A stretch of 64,000 bases of DNA. Source: Marchantia polymorpha subsp. ruderalis (Eukaryota; Streptophyta; Marchantiopsida; Marchantiales; Marchantiaceae). A program made the position numbers and the translations under genes. Where the stretch lies: the NCBI GenBank assembly GCA_037833965.1, contig AP031353.1:1428501-1492500 (forward strand), read 5' to 3'. A model generated the notes under the pieces. The model did no database searches and was not told where the DNA came from. It saw only the letters and a list, made by a program, of their open reading frames with translations. Shown here in pieces: positions 50,550-63,759 of the stretch (position 1 is the first letter of the stretch; each line of letters opens with the position of its first letter).

Positions 50550-52040
50550 CAAATTTTTTTTCTTCATTACGGCCAATTCAAGGCCAATCTTTGAGCACTT
50601 CTTCCGTCTTTGTAGAGGTATATATATTCACCTACTGGGTAAAGCTGAAGTGTAATACGACCAAAATTTGTGTCTCTCTTAATCCGTCTATAATGCTTGT
50701 CGCAACCTCCCAGAAAGTGTTTTGTAATCATTTTAGCATGACCATTCGTAATGGAGATGTCTTTCAGAGGCCGCATGCTAGATTTTTAGTATGCCAAATT
50801 AGCATTCCTTTACACCGATGAGGTTTTGCAGTAACGGTCTGACAAACTGATACTTCGATCTGTATGCAGGTCCGCTTATTAACTGGTTACCTCTAGGCAG
50901 TCGGGGGAGTAAGATTATTGCAGGTGGACATCAAGTTTTGCTGATTCATGTGGACCTTCTCTGTCAGTCAATTAAATTTTTTTTGCAGTAGGTAGTTTGA
51001 GGTATATAGTCGATAGGATCCAGAGAAAGTGTCATGCATAGGTCTTGCATTTTCAATGATTGTTCTCCTGGACTTAAGTCTTGGCTTCAGTGCGACATGA
51101 AGTGAAGGTGATGTTAGAATATTTCGCTGAGTACGGCGTCTTATTTATGTCGCTGTGGTGCTAATTATTCCCCACCTGAAGTGACCATAAAATCTTAAAG
51201 AAAACGTCCAGGAAGTGCTAAACGAGAAAGTTTAGTCGTGGTTGCACTTCCTGGGGATCTTCGGAGATTGTGGGTGTATTATAAATAAGCCTGATTGATG
51301 TGCTTAGAAGCTCATCATCAATCAAACACGAGCAGACTCGGAAGGCAATGTACTTATATTTTTACCTGAATTCCAGTCACATATTTATTTTCCAGCTGTC
51401 AAGCTGGAAAGTGCATTTTTCCATGCACAGGGAGAAGTTGGTAGTTACTTTTGTTGTGCTGGTAGAAGTGAGGACGTTCTTTTGGCGCAACGATGTGGTT
51501 TCAGCTTGCAGTCGTAAGTTCACAGGCTTTTAAATTTTTAACTGTTATCTTTTGCGTGGCGTTCCTGGTTTTGCCTGTTCATAGGATGCATGGCGTCGAT
51601 CCGCTCCGTTGTATCTTCACTATTAAGAACGAGAAGAAATGTTTTGTGTCAATGTTAATTATCTAATACCGATTAGAGCATGATTGTGCATTTACTAATA
51701 ACTGGAACTATTGAAATTGACAATTTGTCTTCCTCACAACCCAAGCGTCCACGGAGGTGGAGAAAGAAGTATTATTATATCACTGCCTACCCGGAATGAA
51801 CCTTTTGTCTTGTGTCTCGTTCTGACAAGAAAGATTATCCCTTGACAGAGTCATGTTTCAAATGGTGCAACTTTTCGGTTGTGGATCGACTGTTCGCGAG
51901 ATTCTTTTCTGCAACAATGATTCCGAAGCAAGCAGTGTCTTCGCCGTTAAATGTAACTTAGCGGACTCCTCGACCTAAATGCGCGATAGAATTTTCGGTG
52001 TGCGATGTTCCCGTCTTCATTCTATAGTGTGTTGTGAGAT
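50550..52040. other. 3' flank of the START-domain gene, no gene seen
   Basis: Composition is balanced with short open frames only. Probably 3' untranslated sequence followed by intergenic DNA. Confidence 0.55.
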
Positions 52041-53850
52041 ATTGTAAATTCTTCGAGCTTTACAGATACAAAAATATACTCATCCATTTGAATTTTGTGA
52101 CAATATAAAAACTCTCATCATTTAGGTAGAAATAAGCAACATTTGATATTGTTTTACAGAAAAATGATAAAAAAAATATTTGATACTCTATTTTAATTTT
52201 GAAACTGAAAAAATGACAAGTGATCAAGTTTTTGAACTTCTATTATTTTTGTGATTTGATTAAGTTTTCCAAATAGTTTATATAATTATCAACTTACATT
52301 AAAGATGTTAACAAAATTTGGACATGTTATGTAAAATCTATAACCAATAATAAAAAATTTGTCTCAGAAAGGTAATGACATTTGTATATCATTCAACTTA
52401 ATGTTTATCTCTAAGTGAAATTTATCAAATAATAATTCTTCTAAATATTATAGAATTTTATGTATTTTTAATTTTGTATTAATTTCAAGTGTAATAATCA
52501 TAAAAATATATCATTTTTTTAAATATATTTTTTTAAATTAAAATTATAAAAAATATATTATTGAAAAATTTTAATACATAGTAATTATATTGAGTTATAG
52601 TAAAAATACATGCTTTCTGTATACAGTTTAAATTCTTAAATTTTCTTGAGTTATTATATTTAAAATAATATTTTATGAAATTATTTTTAAATAAGAAATG
52701 TATTTATTTTCAAAAGTACTCAAGAAAAAAATTTTAAGTGATGATCACACACATGTGGAAAATTCTTCTTAAACCTATATCATATTTCACATTTGCACTA
52801 CTTTGATCATATAGAAATTATCATAAATAAATAAAATCATTATATATATATTCTCTTTTGTATTTTCATCATGCTTCATGATTGTTAAGACCCAAATGAA
52901 TATATCTTGAACTCTCATCAACAATATGTCTTATCGAAGTTGATTAAAATAAATATGTTTTGATCATGTCATCAAGTCTCTCATTGTTTTATTTATCTAA
53001 TATATGGTTAACAAATCAATGGAGTGATGATGATTGTCTTCAAAAACTTTGCTCTGTCAATTTTCAATTTTGAAAATAATCAAGCTTTATACAAAAATCT
53101 TCTATAGCTTCATTATCAAATGCAGAGAAAAAGATTTAGAAAATTGCTTGCAAAAATATAAAGTAAAAGTTAAATGTATTTTTTTTATTAAAGCTAAAAT
53201 AATCATTAATAATATAATCTAATTGATATATTAATATTGACACAATAAATATGAATATATATGTAAAAATTCTTGATATTAAATTTTTTAAATTATCAAG
53301 CCATAATTATTAGTACAAATATTTTGTGTAAAATTTATGTTTTGAAACACAAAAAATTGATCACATTAAAGCATCATGTATTATGCATTGTTGTAGATGA
53401 TAAACATAATTTGATCATTTATATACACTCATAAGAACTCAGATGTTTGATTCCAAAATCATTCATACTCATAGCATTTTATTCTAATAACCAATATTTC
53501 TGAATTAAAAATCAACAGATTCAAACTACATAGAACTGAAAATTGCCATAGTAATGTGTAGATTTTGAGAATAATCACTTAGAGACTTTTAAATCAATTT
53601 GGGTACCATCGAGATGAAGAGAATCGCATATTTAATTCAAACTTGTGGCAAAATTATGACATCAAAATGCGAATATAGTACTTGCAATCTTCCAAGTTAC
53701 TCTGTGTGGACTAGCCTTCATAAAATTTTTTTATTGGTTACACACTTTCTTCTTAACTTATAGAAAAACCATCATTAGTTCCAGATTCATCCAAGTGTGA
53801 AAAGTACATTATTTTGTGTACTTCCGATTGTAATTTGTAATATTTGGTCA
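52041..53850. other. AT-rich intergenic island
   Basis: Almost pure A/T in places (52430-52720, 53150-53340). There are no credible reading frames and no recognised repeat. Edges with flanking sequence are rather sharp. Confidence 0.65.
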
Positions 53851-54922
53851 CATGCCCTTTTCCAGATCATTTGGAAGCAAAAACGTTGCAGCTGCGTCTT
53901 TGTACCATGGTAGGAATATTGAGAGCCTATTCTTAACTCTAGCTACTTTCACTTGGTCCCGTCTTCTTTCCTTCATTGTATGGGGAAAAAGGTACCAAGT
54001 GGATATCATAAACGATTTTATGACTTGAACGTGAAGCGCATACGAGAGAAAGGGGTAAAGTATCATGGAGGTGAAACTACTACTGTAGCCTAAACCTCGT
54101 GAAAAAGCTCCGGAGCTGATAAAAAAACAAGAGCGAAATACCTCACCGTCGATTTGAACATACTCAATTTCCACTCTCCAAGTAAGATGCAACCGAAAAG
54201 TATCTCAACTCCAAGACTTTATCTATAAGACAGAAGCACTTCTGAATACTATCTATTAGTCCACACAAGCCAATTTTCCCATACAATTAGAATCATGTTT
54301 TTTAAATTTTACAATTACAAAAAAATAATTGCATTTTCATTTCTAAACAAATTGAAATAAACTTATTTAATTTCAACGAAGAAAGTCAAGAGCGATACCC
54401 AACAGTATTATGAAACGAGCACTACAACTTGTCAATTTATAGTGTCCTACATGCACTTCATAAATTTGCTTATTTATTGGGTAATTCCTTATTGCCACAA
54501 ACTTATAATGTCAGTGTAGACGAAGTGATTCTTTTAAATAATGGTTTTTCCATTTTCATCCTTGTACGAAGGGATGCAGGAATTCTCGTCCTTTTTTGCT
54601 ACTGGTTTCCGTACAAGAAATTTTTTATTTTCCAAGAGAAGAAGAAAGCAACAAAACCGAGAATCAAAGAGGAAATAAAAAATTGCGCGACGTCGACGAG
54701 TCGGCAATTCGAAGCGGACAAAGAGAAGGTCTCCAATCAGGGGACAAAGAGCTGTCAACGCATCATCAGCTACAGTATCAGTGTCGGAATGAGTCAAAGC
54801 TCGAAGAAGTCTCGGAGCCTTGGATTCTGCCCCGGTCAAACGCCCCCCCTGCCTGCCCCGCCCGACTGCGTATAACAGTCGCAATGGTCCGAGCCCCGAC
54901 TGGCCTGTACGCGGCAGCCAGC

Positions 54923-54995
54923 CGACGGACAGCCGGACAGACGGACAGATAGACGGACGGACGGACAGACAGACAGACAGACGGGCGGGCGGGCG
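54923..54995. repeat. GACG/GACA tetranucleotide tract turning into GGGC units
   Basis: Runs of GACGGACA, GACAGACA and GGGCGGGC units, about 670-740 bases upstream of the M16 start codon. Confidence 0.9.
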
Positions 54996-55190
54996 TTCGG
55001 GCGGCCGCCGCTGCTGTCGCAGCACAGAAGGATACGAGCGGGCCGCGGGGCTCCGACTCAGCTCCAGCGCCCGAGCAGGCGTGACGTGGCCCGGCCCGGT
55101 TTCCGGTTTCCGGTGGCTGGGAAGGCGGAGGGAGGGGGGAGCTCGGCGCAGGGGTCGAGGAAAGGCTGCGTCGTGGAAGAGTCCAGCAGC

Positions 55191-55262
55191 GAGAGGGAGA
55201 CGGGGAGAGGGGGGAGAGGGGGGAGGGAGGGGAAGGGAGGGGAGGGCGAGAGGAGAGGGGGG
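55191..55262. repeat. Polypurine GGGA/GAGG tract
   Basis: About 70 bases almost entirely G and A, with many GGG and GGGG runs. It could form G-quadruplex or triplex structures. Confidence 0.88.
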
Positions 55263-55470
55263 CAGACAAATTAGACGGACTGACAGGCGCAGACAGGAGG
55301 AATATGGAGAGGACATGATTCAGTAAAATCTGACTACCAGGCTCGCACGCAGCAGGAGAACGACATCAGCAGCGAGTTCAGCGACTATAGCAACGCTGAT
55401 CGAGCTCAAGCAGATGTGGATGTGGATCAATTTGCCAACTCTTTGTTGTATATAGTTTGCTTTGGTGGAT

Positions 55471-55583
55471 TTGGTTGGTTGGTTGGTTGGTTGGGAGTTT
55501 GAAGCGAGGGAGAGGAGGGAGAGAGAGAGAGTGAGGGAGGGAGGGAGGGAGAGGGAGAGGAGAGCGAAGAGGGAGGGAGAGAT
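55471..55583. repeat. GGTT tract followed by GA/GGGA polypurine tract
   Basis: (GGTT)n at 55471-55495, then a purine-only style tract of GAGA and GGGA units from about 55501 to 55583, ending 80 bases before the M16 start codon and so likely in the 5' leader. Confidence 0.88.
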
Positions 55584-55664
55584 ATTTAGAAGGCGGAGAA
55601 CGGCGGCTCGGGAGAGAAGAGGTGGTGACGCGGGCTTGGATGCGATAGGAGAGTCAGAGCGGCC

Positions 55665-58600
55665 ATGGATTCGCCGCTCCCTATTGGGGCAGGTTCTGGA
55701 GGATTCAAAGCGCTCAAGCTTTTGACTGTGAAGCCCACCGATCCTTTTCCGGAAGGCGTTACGGGTGTTCAGCATGGTGTCCTCGAAAATGGTCTGCATT
55801 ACTATGTTCGCCGCAACCCCAAGCCTCGCCTGAGGGCAGCTCTTGCTCTGGGCGTCAGAGTCGGGTCAGTGGATTTTTTCGATTCTCTCTCGTTCTTCCG
55901 TTTGATGAGACGCAATTTTGAATCGAGATCCTGCAATGTTGTGAATCTTCGTCTCTTTTCTGATACTGATGATTCTATGATGATTTTCAAAATTCGCGAT
56001 TATTTTTAGGGTTGTACAGTTTGTAAATTCTTGATTCGTTGGCCCGTTTACTTGAAAACATCAGATCAGGAGTGTGCTCTGATTAAACCTGATTAGATTC
56101 ACTAATTTTGCACTTAGTTAGTCGCAAATGAAACGGCAGGACAACAGGCACCCATGCCAAAGCGATGACAGCTTGACATTGCTGTGCGGTTTGAATTTTG
56201 TTTCCCATGATCATGATCGCGGATGTCAGCGAGGCATGATTCACATTTTTTCTTTCGTGCTCCTCCCTTCCTGGGTCGGTATCCATTTTTCTGCAGGTGT
56301 TGGCAGTGGTTTTTGGACTTGGATTCTCATGCTTTTAGGTTTATATTGCAGCTCTGTGTTGGAGGAGGAGGAGGAGCGAGGTGTCGCACACATTTTAGAA
56401 CATCTAGCATTCAGCGCTACTAAGCAGTACACAAATCACGATATAGTTAGGTTTCTGGAAAGCGTAGGAGCAGAATTCGGTGCTTGTCAAAATGCGTCAA
56501 CTTCTCCCGATGAGACAATCTATGACCTATTTGTTCCAATCGATAAACCTGAATTGCTATCCCAGGCCATATCTATTCTCGCCGAGTTCTCTACAGAAGT
56601 GAGCTTCTCACCTCAAGCTTCCTCCTTTTACCAGTTGATATTTTTCCCTTTGAATCATTCATTTCTCTCTCTGAGCTGCATTTTGTCACCTTTCGAAGTG
56701 AGTATTGACCTGAAGTTTTGACTCTGCCAGATTCGTGCTTCTGAAGAAGATCTGGAAAAGGAAAGAGGAGCTGTTCTTGAGGAACTACGCATTGGTCGCA
56801 ATGCCTTGGGGCGAATGCAAGAAGCGCATTGGTTGTTGATGATGAAAGGATCTCAGGTACGAACTCTCCCTACATGCTAAATTTTTTGCCTTGATTCTGC
56901 CTCATTTAGAAATCTGATACGGAAGTCAGCTTTAGTACTATGCGCATGACCATGTTACCGGTTTGCTTCTCAGTAGCAACGGATGTCCACTTTTTTCTAG
57001 TCTTTGAAGTATTGTTTGTTCGTATGGTTTGTGCTTTCAGTATGCCGATCGTCAGCCAATTGGATTGGAAAGTGTCGTCAGAAACGTATCGGCCAAAACC
57101 GTTCAAGAATTTTATCAACGGTGGTATCGACTGAACCACATGGCCATTGTTGCTGTCGGTGACTTTCCAGACACCGATGTAAGACCTGTTATAATCTCCA
57201 GTACTGACCATCATTTGCACATTTTTCTTGCTTCTGTAGCCAGTAAAGCCTGGAAAGTTAGCCAAAGGAGAGTTTTCAGAGAGTTTTCAGAGGGATGCCT
57301 AATTCGCTGGTTTCAAATTGGATCTGTTTTGAGCCCTTTGCAGGCTGTTGTCAATCTTATCAAAACTCACTTCGGACACAAGCGTAGTCCCGTTACAGAA
57401 GGCCCTCCCAGGGAGATTCCCCTTCTTCCTGTACCTCCTCACGAGGAACCCCGATTCTCATGTTTTGCAGAAGCAGAAGCTGGTGGGGTAAGTATCTGCG
57501 TTCTGCCTTAAAAACCGTTAAGCTTTCATTCTTTGGATTAGGTAGTGAGCATTTCTTCTGGAAACCTTATCTGCGCAAGGTTTCACGGATTGTCGTTCGT
57601 TCGCCTTGAGTGAAGTTCTTCATGATATCTAGACAAGGTTGTAATGTTTCTACGTGTACACCAGATAGGAAGGTCCTTGCGAGTACTCGGAATGTTGCAC
57701 CCTAAATATGAGCTATTAACTGAGTTTCTTAATATCCTTCGTTGAAATTAGTCTGCAGTGACTATCAGCTGCAAAATTCCTGCGTCAGATGTTTCAACTA
57801 TAGCCGACTACCGGTATATGCTAGCAGAAGGGATGTTCCACAATGCTCTTACTCAACGATTCTTTAAGATTTCACGCAATCAAGATCCTCCATTCTTTTC
57901 ATGCTCTTCAATAAGTGAGAGCTTTGTTCGCCCAGTCAAAGCATATATCATGTCTGCGAATTGCAAGGAGAAGGGAACTTTGCAGGCGCTAGAGAGCATG
58001 CTCGTTGAGGTAAGCTGCCGCGACATTTTTTCCCTTCTGAGTGCTTTCATTTGCGTCAAATGAACCTGAAATCTTGACCCTGTCTGCAGGCTAAGATAGA
58101 TGTATCTAGAACGGAAACAGTTTCTTTTAGTAAGTCAGACTTGGCTAGTCAAGGGACAATTGTTACTTAACTAGCCTGAAAGACTAAAAGAGCCAATAAT
58201 GGAAACTTTCACCACAAGGAAAGAAGGAAGGCTTTAGTATAACTTTACGTGAATACGTTATGATCCGTCCAGCAAATTTTGAAGAGAGTAAATGACAACA
58301 TGTCTAAGCTTATGCCATCTTTTGCGTTTTGACGCTTATCTGACACCGATGCAGGTTGCCAGGATACGTCTCCATGGGTTTTCAGAGAGGGAGATAGCCC
58401 TCGAACGCGCATATTTGATGGCCGACATCGAGTCAGCTTATCTTGAGAAAGATCAAATGCCCTCAACCAATCTAAGAGACGAATACCTTCAGGTGTAGTG
58501 TTTACACTTAATTTGAGAAATACATATAGCCGCCTTAGTCGTTTCTCCTTCATCTTAGCTTTCTTTCTGAGGTTTATAACGCTCTTTATCAAAAATTTTG

Positions 58601-61600
58601 TTATTCTACAGCATTTTCTTCGGGGTGAGCCAATATTGGGGATTGATTACAAAGCTCAGCTCCAGAAGACGTTATTGCCAGGCAAGTTTCTTGAAAGATT
58701 GTTTCTTTGTTCTCCCGATCTGAGTTGGTATTTTCAATCCCCAATGCGGACTTCGGAGGGTGTTAGGGTTCGTACGTCTTGTGATGGCATCTACATTACA
58801 CGGATTCTGGTGCTCCCGAGAATGGGTTGTTCTTTCTCTTTCGATCGAAGGTTCTGAAGTTCCAATTACTTTGATCAGAAATCACCGCTGCAGAGGTTAC
58901 AAAGATCGCAGAATGTTACCTGAGCAAGAATAGCTGTGTCGTAAAGACAGTGGAGCCACGAGCACGGGTTACTCAAGAAGATCTGAAAGCTGTCCTCTAT
59001 AAAGTCGAAGCTCTTGAAAGTAGGCGAGATATCCCACCATGGGACGAGGAGCTTATACCCGATGACATCGTGGAGAAGATACCCGCAGCTGGGTGGGTGC
59101 ACAACCTTAGACTCTTAGATTCAATATATTACTAAAACATGGGAATTATAGAATGCAAATTCTTGGAAGTAGATCACTTGATCCACCTTTAAACAGCGAA
59201 GCAGTGACGTGTGATTGGAAATTGTGATGACTTTTCCTACTTCGAGGGAAAACTTGAAGTTCTCGTAGGAGGTTCTCTCGATCCTGCATTGCTGTAACTT
59301 CATTTCTTCTGAAACAGAACTGATCTTCTTCAGGAGAAACAAAAAAACAAATGGATATATATCCATTGATTCTTGTGCAGGTTTTTTCTGTGTGGCAGGT
59401 TCATGATGTACCGAGCTCTTACTTGTTGGTGATCGGTGCAGGTCAATTGTAACGAGCACGGAGTTTCCAGAATTCAGTGCTACGGAGCTTATATTGAGCA
59501 ATGGGATGAGAGTATGCTACAAATGTACAGATTTTCTCGATGACCAGGTGACTTCATGGGGATAATTTCGTGTCTTCTTACCAGTGTGCGAGTTCCTGTT
59601 ATATTTACATTTTCTCTTCTTACCTGATTACATGTCATATTGGAGCTCCAAGAAGTTACAGGTAGGTGCTGCATGTAAGCAGCCCATTAACTAGAGAAAG
59701 GTATTGGTATGTTGTAATTTCAGAGACTGAACAAGAGATACCCTTGTCCTCTAAACCCACGTGGCTGTCACGACCATGTAGGTTCTCATCCATGGTTACA
59801 CTTACGGCGGGTTATCGGAAGTCTTGGAAAGAGATTTTTTATCGTGTTCAATGGGCTCCCTAATTGCCGGTGAAATAGGCGTGTTTGGTCACAAGCCATC
59901 GACACTGACCGACATGCTTGCCGGGAAGAGAGCAGAGGTCGGTACGAAGGTCGGTGCTTACAAGAGAACCTTTTTTGGTGATTGTTCTCCTTCGGATTTG
60001 GAGATTGCGCTCCAGGTACACCTTCGATAAACTAGTCCGTCTATGAAAGTTTTGTGTTCATAATAGCAGCCGTAGTTCAGGAGATGCATCTCACACGATG
60101 TGAATCTACTGGAGTATCACCTCTTACACCTGCGCTCGGTGTAATTCAAGTTATATCAAGCTGTTTCATTCTAGTAATTGTACAAGAAGTATATACTTGT
60201 CGAATTTTCTCCAATTAAATAGTGTTAGCACTGCTCGGTTTCTAATAACGCATCCTACAAACAACTTTGCTTTGTTCTTTATGTTATGTGCAATTTTTTG
60301 CTGCTTCGTTGGTTTTCAAACCGGTCGGTTCTGGAGGGAATCCCATGTGGATAGAACGGAATTCCGTGTAAGACAATGCTGTCTTCTTCACTGGTAATTC
60401 GTCGTGTAAAAGTCACTGAGAGAAATCAGGTTTAGGTTGCAGACCTAATCCCGTAGTCTAACTCCCATAAGGTTTTCTTGTCCAAAACTGGTCACCACAC
60501 AAATATTTTATGCTGCTTGCACGGTTCAGAGTTTGATGTGAATGGGATGTCTATTTGTCGATATTCTTGCACTGTTCTTATTCGTGCTTGTGTACTTGCC
60601 TGCAGCTGCTGTATCAACTATTTGTAACTACTGTACAACCAGGAGAAGAAGAAGTAAAATTAGTGATGCAAATGACTAGAGAAGAAATTAAGGCCCAGGA
60701 AAGGGATCCCTTCACTGCCTATGCCAATCGTGTTCGGGAGCTCAACTATGGTAATTCTTATTATTTCAAGGTGCGTTATCCTCTGCATATCTGGAACGTA
60801 AGTTCTATATCTGTCAGCTTTGAACTGTGGACTGGTTTTGACAAAAATATCCTTCTCTGCAGCCTGTTACTGCCAGAGACCTTAATAAGGTCAACCCAAA
60901 GAAAGCCTGCGAGTATTTTGACAACTCTTTCAGGGATCCCTCGTCGTTCACCGTTGCGATTGTTGGTAATATTGAACCAGCGAAGGCCGTGCCCCTGATC
61001 CTTCGATTCCTGGTAAGATGTAGTGCTGGTCTGATTCTTAATACCATTGTCTTTCGATGCGTTACTTAATCTTTTAATCGGAGGCAGTTTGTCTGACATA
61101 TTTAATACATGCTCAGGGGGGCATACCAAAGCCCGAAAAGCCAATTATGGAGTTTCAACGGGACGAACTCAAAGCGTTGCCATTCACCTTTCCTGATGGA
61201 GTAATTAGGTACAGCTTTCGATTTTCTTAGTTTGAATATACCTCCGAGTTGTTCGATGTTTTATGTCTATCTACTTTCTGTGATTGTTCATGTAGAATGT
61301 TAGGGATGCACTGTAAGCCCACGTAGACCTTCGTCTCATGTTATGCTAATCAAATGGACAAGATCAAACGCCGTCGTGTATCCTTTATTTCGCTTATTTG
61401 ACTAGCAGCATTAGGAATTCTCTAGCTCGAGTATGAACCTATAGGCTCATATTGAGCCTCTAGGTTCAATCCATCTAAAGGTTCATTTCACGGTTCTGGT
61501 CAAGTAGAACGAGGCCAATTCACGCACTGTGCAGTCAACATGCCCATCAAAGCAAAGTCCACCAAGTAGGGTCACCGAAAGAATCGTCTGAGGTGACAAT

Positions 61601-63759
61601 GGTCCTCCTGATCATATTTACAAGTGTCTTTTCTTTGAACTTGTGTGAAAAAGGACGATTGTATATATTTAGTTTGCCAGAGGCTTACGTCTTGGTTGTT
61701 CACGTCGCACTTTGCTTCAACAGGGAAGAGGTCCGGCGCCACATGGTTGAGGCACAATGCTCTGTACAAATGACATTTCCTGTGGAGTTCAAGGGGCCCC
61801 GTGTGGTGAGTCCGGAATTATGACTGATATTTAATGCTGCTGTTGACGTTGTTTAAGCTACGTATGCACGCTTGATAGTTATAAGGTGTCTACGCAATTT
61901 GTTAAGTTGCCGCTTTCGAGTTGTTCCCAAGAAAATTCGTTTCTTATGCACAAAGAAACAACATAAGAACTTGTTATTGAAAAATGAAGTACAGAGGTAG
62001 AAATTTCACGGTTATCGAAAACCCGAAATCAAAGTGCCAAGCTTCGCAAGGTTCTGGCATCTAAAAGTTTCCAGTGTTTCTTCATGGTGAGTTAAGAATC
62101 GAAGGCGAAAAAAAAAATATATATATATATATATATTTTTGATTTCAAAGCAATGAATCCTCTAAAATGATTTATAACTCATTTATAACCGGACAGCTTT
62201 TGGAAGCTAATTTTCTACACTTTGTTAACAAAAGTACGTAGATATGGGGTACGGCCGTCTCTTACGAATCGTATCGAGCCCAATCTGCCTTCGGCTCAAA
62301 CAGCGCCTCGGGCCGGTGAGGACGGCATAAATGTCCCTCACGCCGCCGGCCTGAGATGCGCGCAACTTAACAACTTGGAAGTTAAGACGTTTGAAGACGT
62401 ATATTAACACTTGGTTTTTTGTCCGAAGATGGTCGAAGTGCACTTTACTGGCTTTATATGCAAGCTATTGGAAACGAAAATCATGCAAGTGCTCCGTTTC
62501 AAGCACGGCCAGGTACAAGATGTTATTTTTTCGTAGCACGTCGTACACTGGTAACCATCTTCGTTCTATCGTGATCTGTCATATCTTGGATTTTAGTGTT
62601 GCCACATGGCCTGATAAGTCTACTGCACGCAGGTTTATTCAGTTTCAGTGTCAGCTTTTCTCGGCGGAAGCAGACCTTCTCGAACGGGAAATGTCAGGGG
62701 TGATGTTGCTATCAACTTTTCTTGTGATCCTGACAGTGCATGGAAGCTGGTAATCTACTCTTTCGGAAGCAATATTTCCGAGCAAACGCAGCTGTATATT
62801 ATCGTCTGTGGGCCTACTTTGTGAAACTTCTGAGTAATCTATTACTTTCGTATTTCGTGTAGGTTGATTTAGCTCTGGACGAAGTTTCTCGACTTCAAGA
62901 AGAAGGTCCCACACAAGAAGATGTGGCAACTGTGCTGGAGCTTGAGCAGCGGACCTATGAGAATGGGCAGCAGGTCTGTGGGTTTACTGTTCTTCTGTAC
63001 CAATTTAATTGCGATATTTGACAGTTTTACTCGATGGTGTCTCTTTGTCCATGTTTTCAACTCCAAATTGATTGTTTTCAGGAGAATGGATACTGGTTGG
63101 ATCGGCTTTTAAGGGCGTATCAGTCCCGTGTTTACACTGGTGATCTTCAGGCATCATTTCAGGTGAACTGGAAAACCTAAATCTCTTGATCTTGCTTTCT
63201 GGAGGATGTTCTGTTTAATTGTATTGGCGCGGAGAGTAACATAAATTATTTCGTCGTTTGCAGGCACAAGAAGAATGGCGAAGTTCAGTAAGGTCAACAT
63301 TGACACCAGACACAATGAAAGACGCACTCTGTAGAATACTGCCAGTTCCTTGCAGATCGCATCATACAGCGGTGGCATTAATGCCTAAAGCAGATCGCAT
63401 GACGCAGCTGAGGGAACTCTTTTCCAGACCGGAAAAACGCCTGAAAATGGAAAGCAAGGTGCGATTCCTCCTGTTCCCGACTGCCCGATGTTGAATATTT
63501 TTGCTCTATGCCGAGTTTACTCGGGAAATCTTTGATCGGAGATGTTGTAAAGAATGACATCGACAGAGTTTCGTCTTTTTTCCTGCTAGATCTGCATTTT
63601 GAACTTCACCGGGAACTTGAACTGAACTAGATACATTCTCCATGAGACTACCTTCTAAGTTTACAAGGATGGTCATCGTTTGCGCAGATGCTGCTCGCTA
63701 CTGCAGGAGTTCTTGTGCTTGCAGCTGTAGTATGGCGTTACTCTCAAAGGTCATCGTGA
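55665..63759 (+). CDS. Insulinase-like M16 zinc metalloprotease with C-terminal membrane segment, 21 exons
   Basis: Exons: 55665-55864, 56352-56598, 56731-56856, 57041-57178, 57344-57487, 57752-58009, 58355-58492, 58612-58681, 58879-59092, 59442-59547, 59782-60015, 60606-60770, 60863-61012, 61117-61208, 61724-61805, 62429-62512, 62633-62749, 62863-62973, 63082-63162, 63264-63458, 63688-63759. Phases fit, giving 1007 residues. The inverted zinc motif HILEH (His80, Glu83, His84) and the downstream glutamates in KERGAVLEEL mark an active M16 peptidase. RQPIGLESVVRNVSAKTVQEF and FYQRWYRLNHMAIVAVGDF are typical. Later inactive-type M16 modules include ATELILSNGMRVCY and FTVAIVGNIEP. The layout matches the PqqL-like plant protein At5g56730 (from memory). 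The last exon encodes MLLATAGVLVLAAVVW plus RYSQRSS, a single hydrophobic segment suggesting a membrane anchor. Intron 8 uses a GC donor. No transit peptide is obvious. Confidence 0.95.
61435..61467. repeat. Inverted repeat in M16 intron 14, 15-bp arms
   Basis: GAACCTATAGGCTCA (61435-61449) and TGAGCCTCTAGGTTC (61453-61467) are reverse complements with one mismatch and a 3-base loop. Confidence 0.85.
62118..62136. repeat. (AT)n microsatellite in M16 intron 15
   Basis: About ten AT units between an A run and a T run, inside the intron spanning 61806-62428. Confidence 0.9.
62306..62354. repeat. GC-rich hairpin in M16 intron 15
   Basis: The left strand (62306-62323, CCTCGGGCCGGTGAGGAC) can pair with 62333-62354 (GTCCCTCA...CCGGCCTGAG) with small bulges around a GGCATAAAT loop. 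It stands out as a GC island in an otherwise AT-rich intron. Confidence 0.7.

Larger units (their letters stand above)
53851..55664. other. Upstream region of the M16 protease gene
   Basis: 53850-54250 holds a minus-strand frame of 114 codons with no recognised domain. From about 54700 to 55664 the sequence is very GC-rich with a GACG/GACA tract, two polypurine tracts and a GGTT tract, and is taken as promoter and 5' leader. Long antisense frames here (54534-55316) are low-complexity and rejected. Confidence 0.6.

Noticed and set aside
54534-55316. 260-codon minus-strand frame upstream of the M16 gene
   Set aside because: It encodes CLSVRPS-type repeats from the GACA/GACG tract and poly-Pro/Ser from the purine tract. 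There is no domain.
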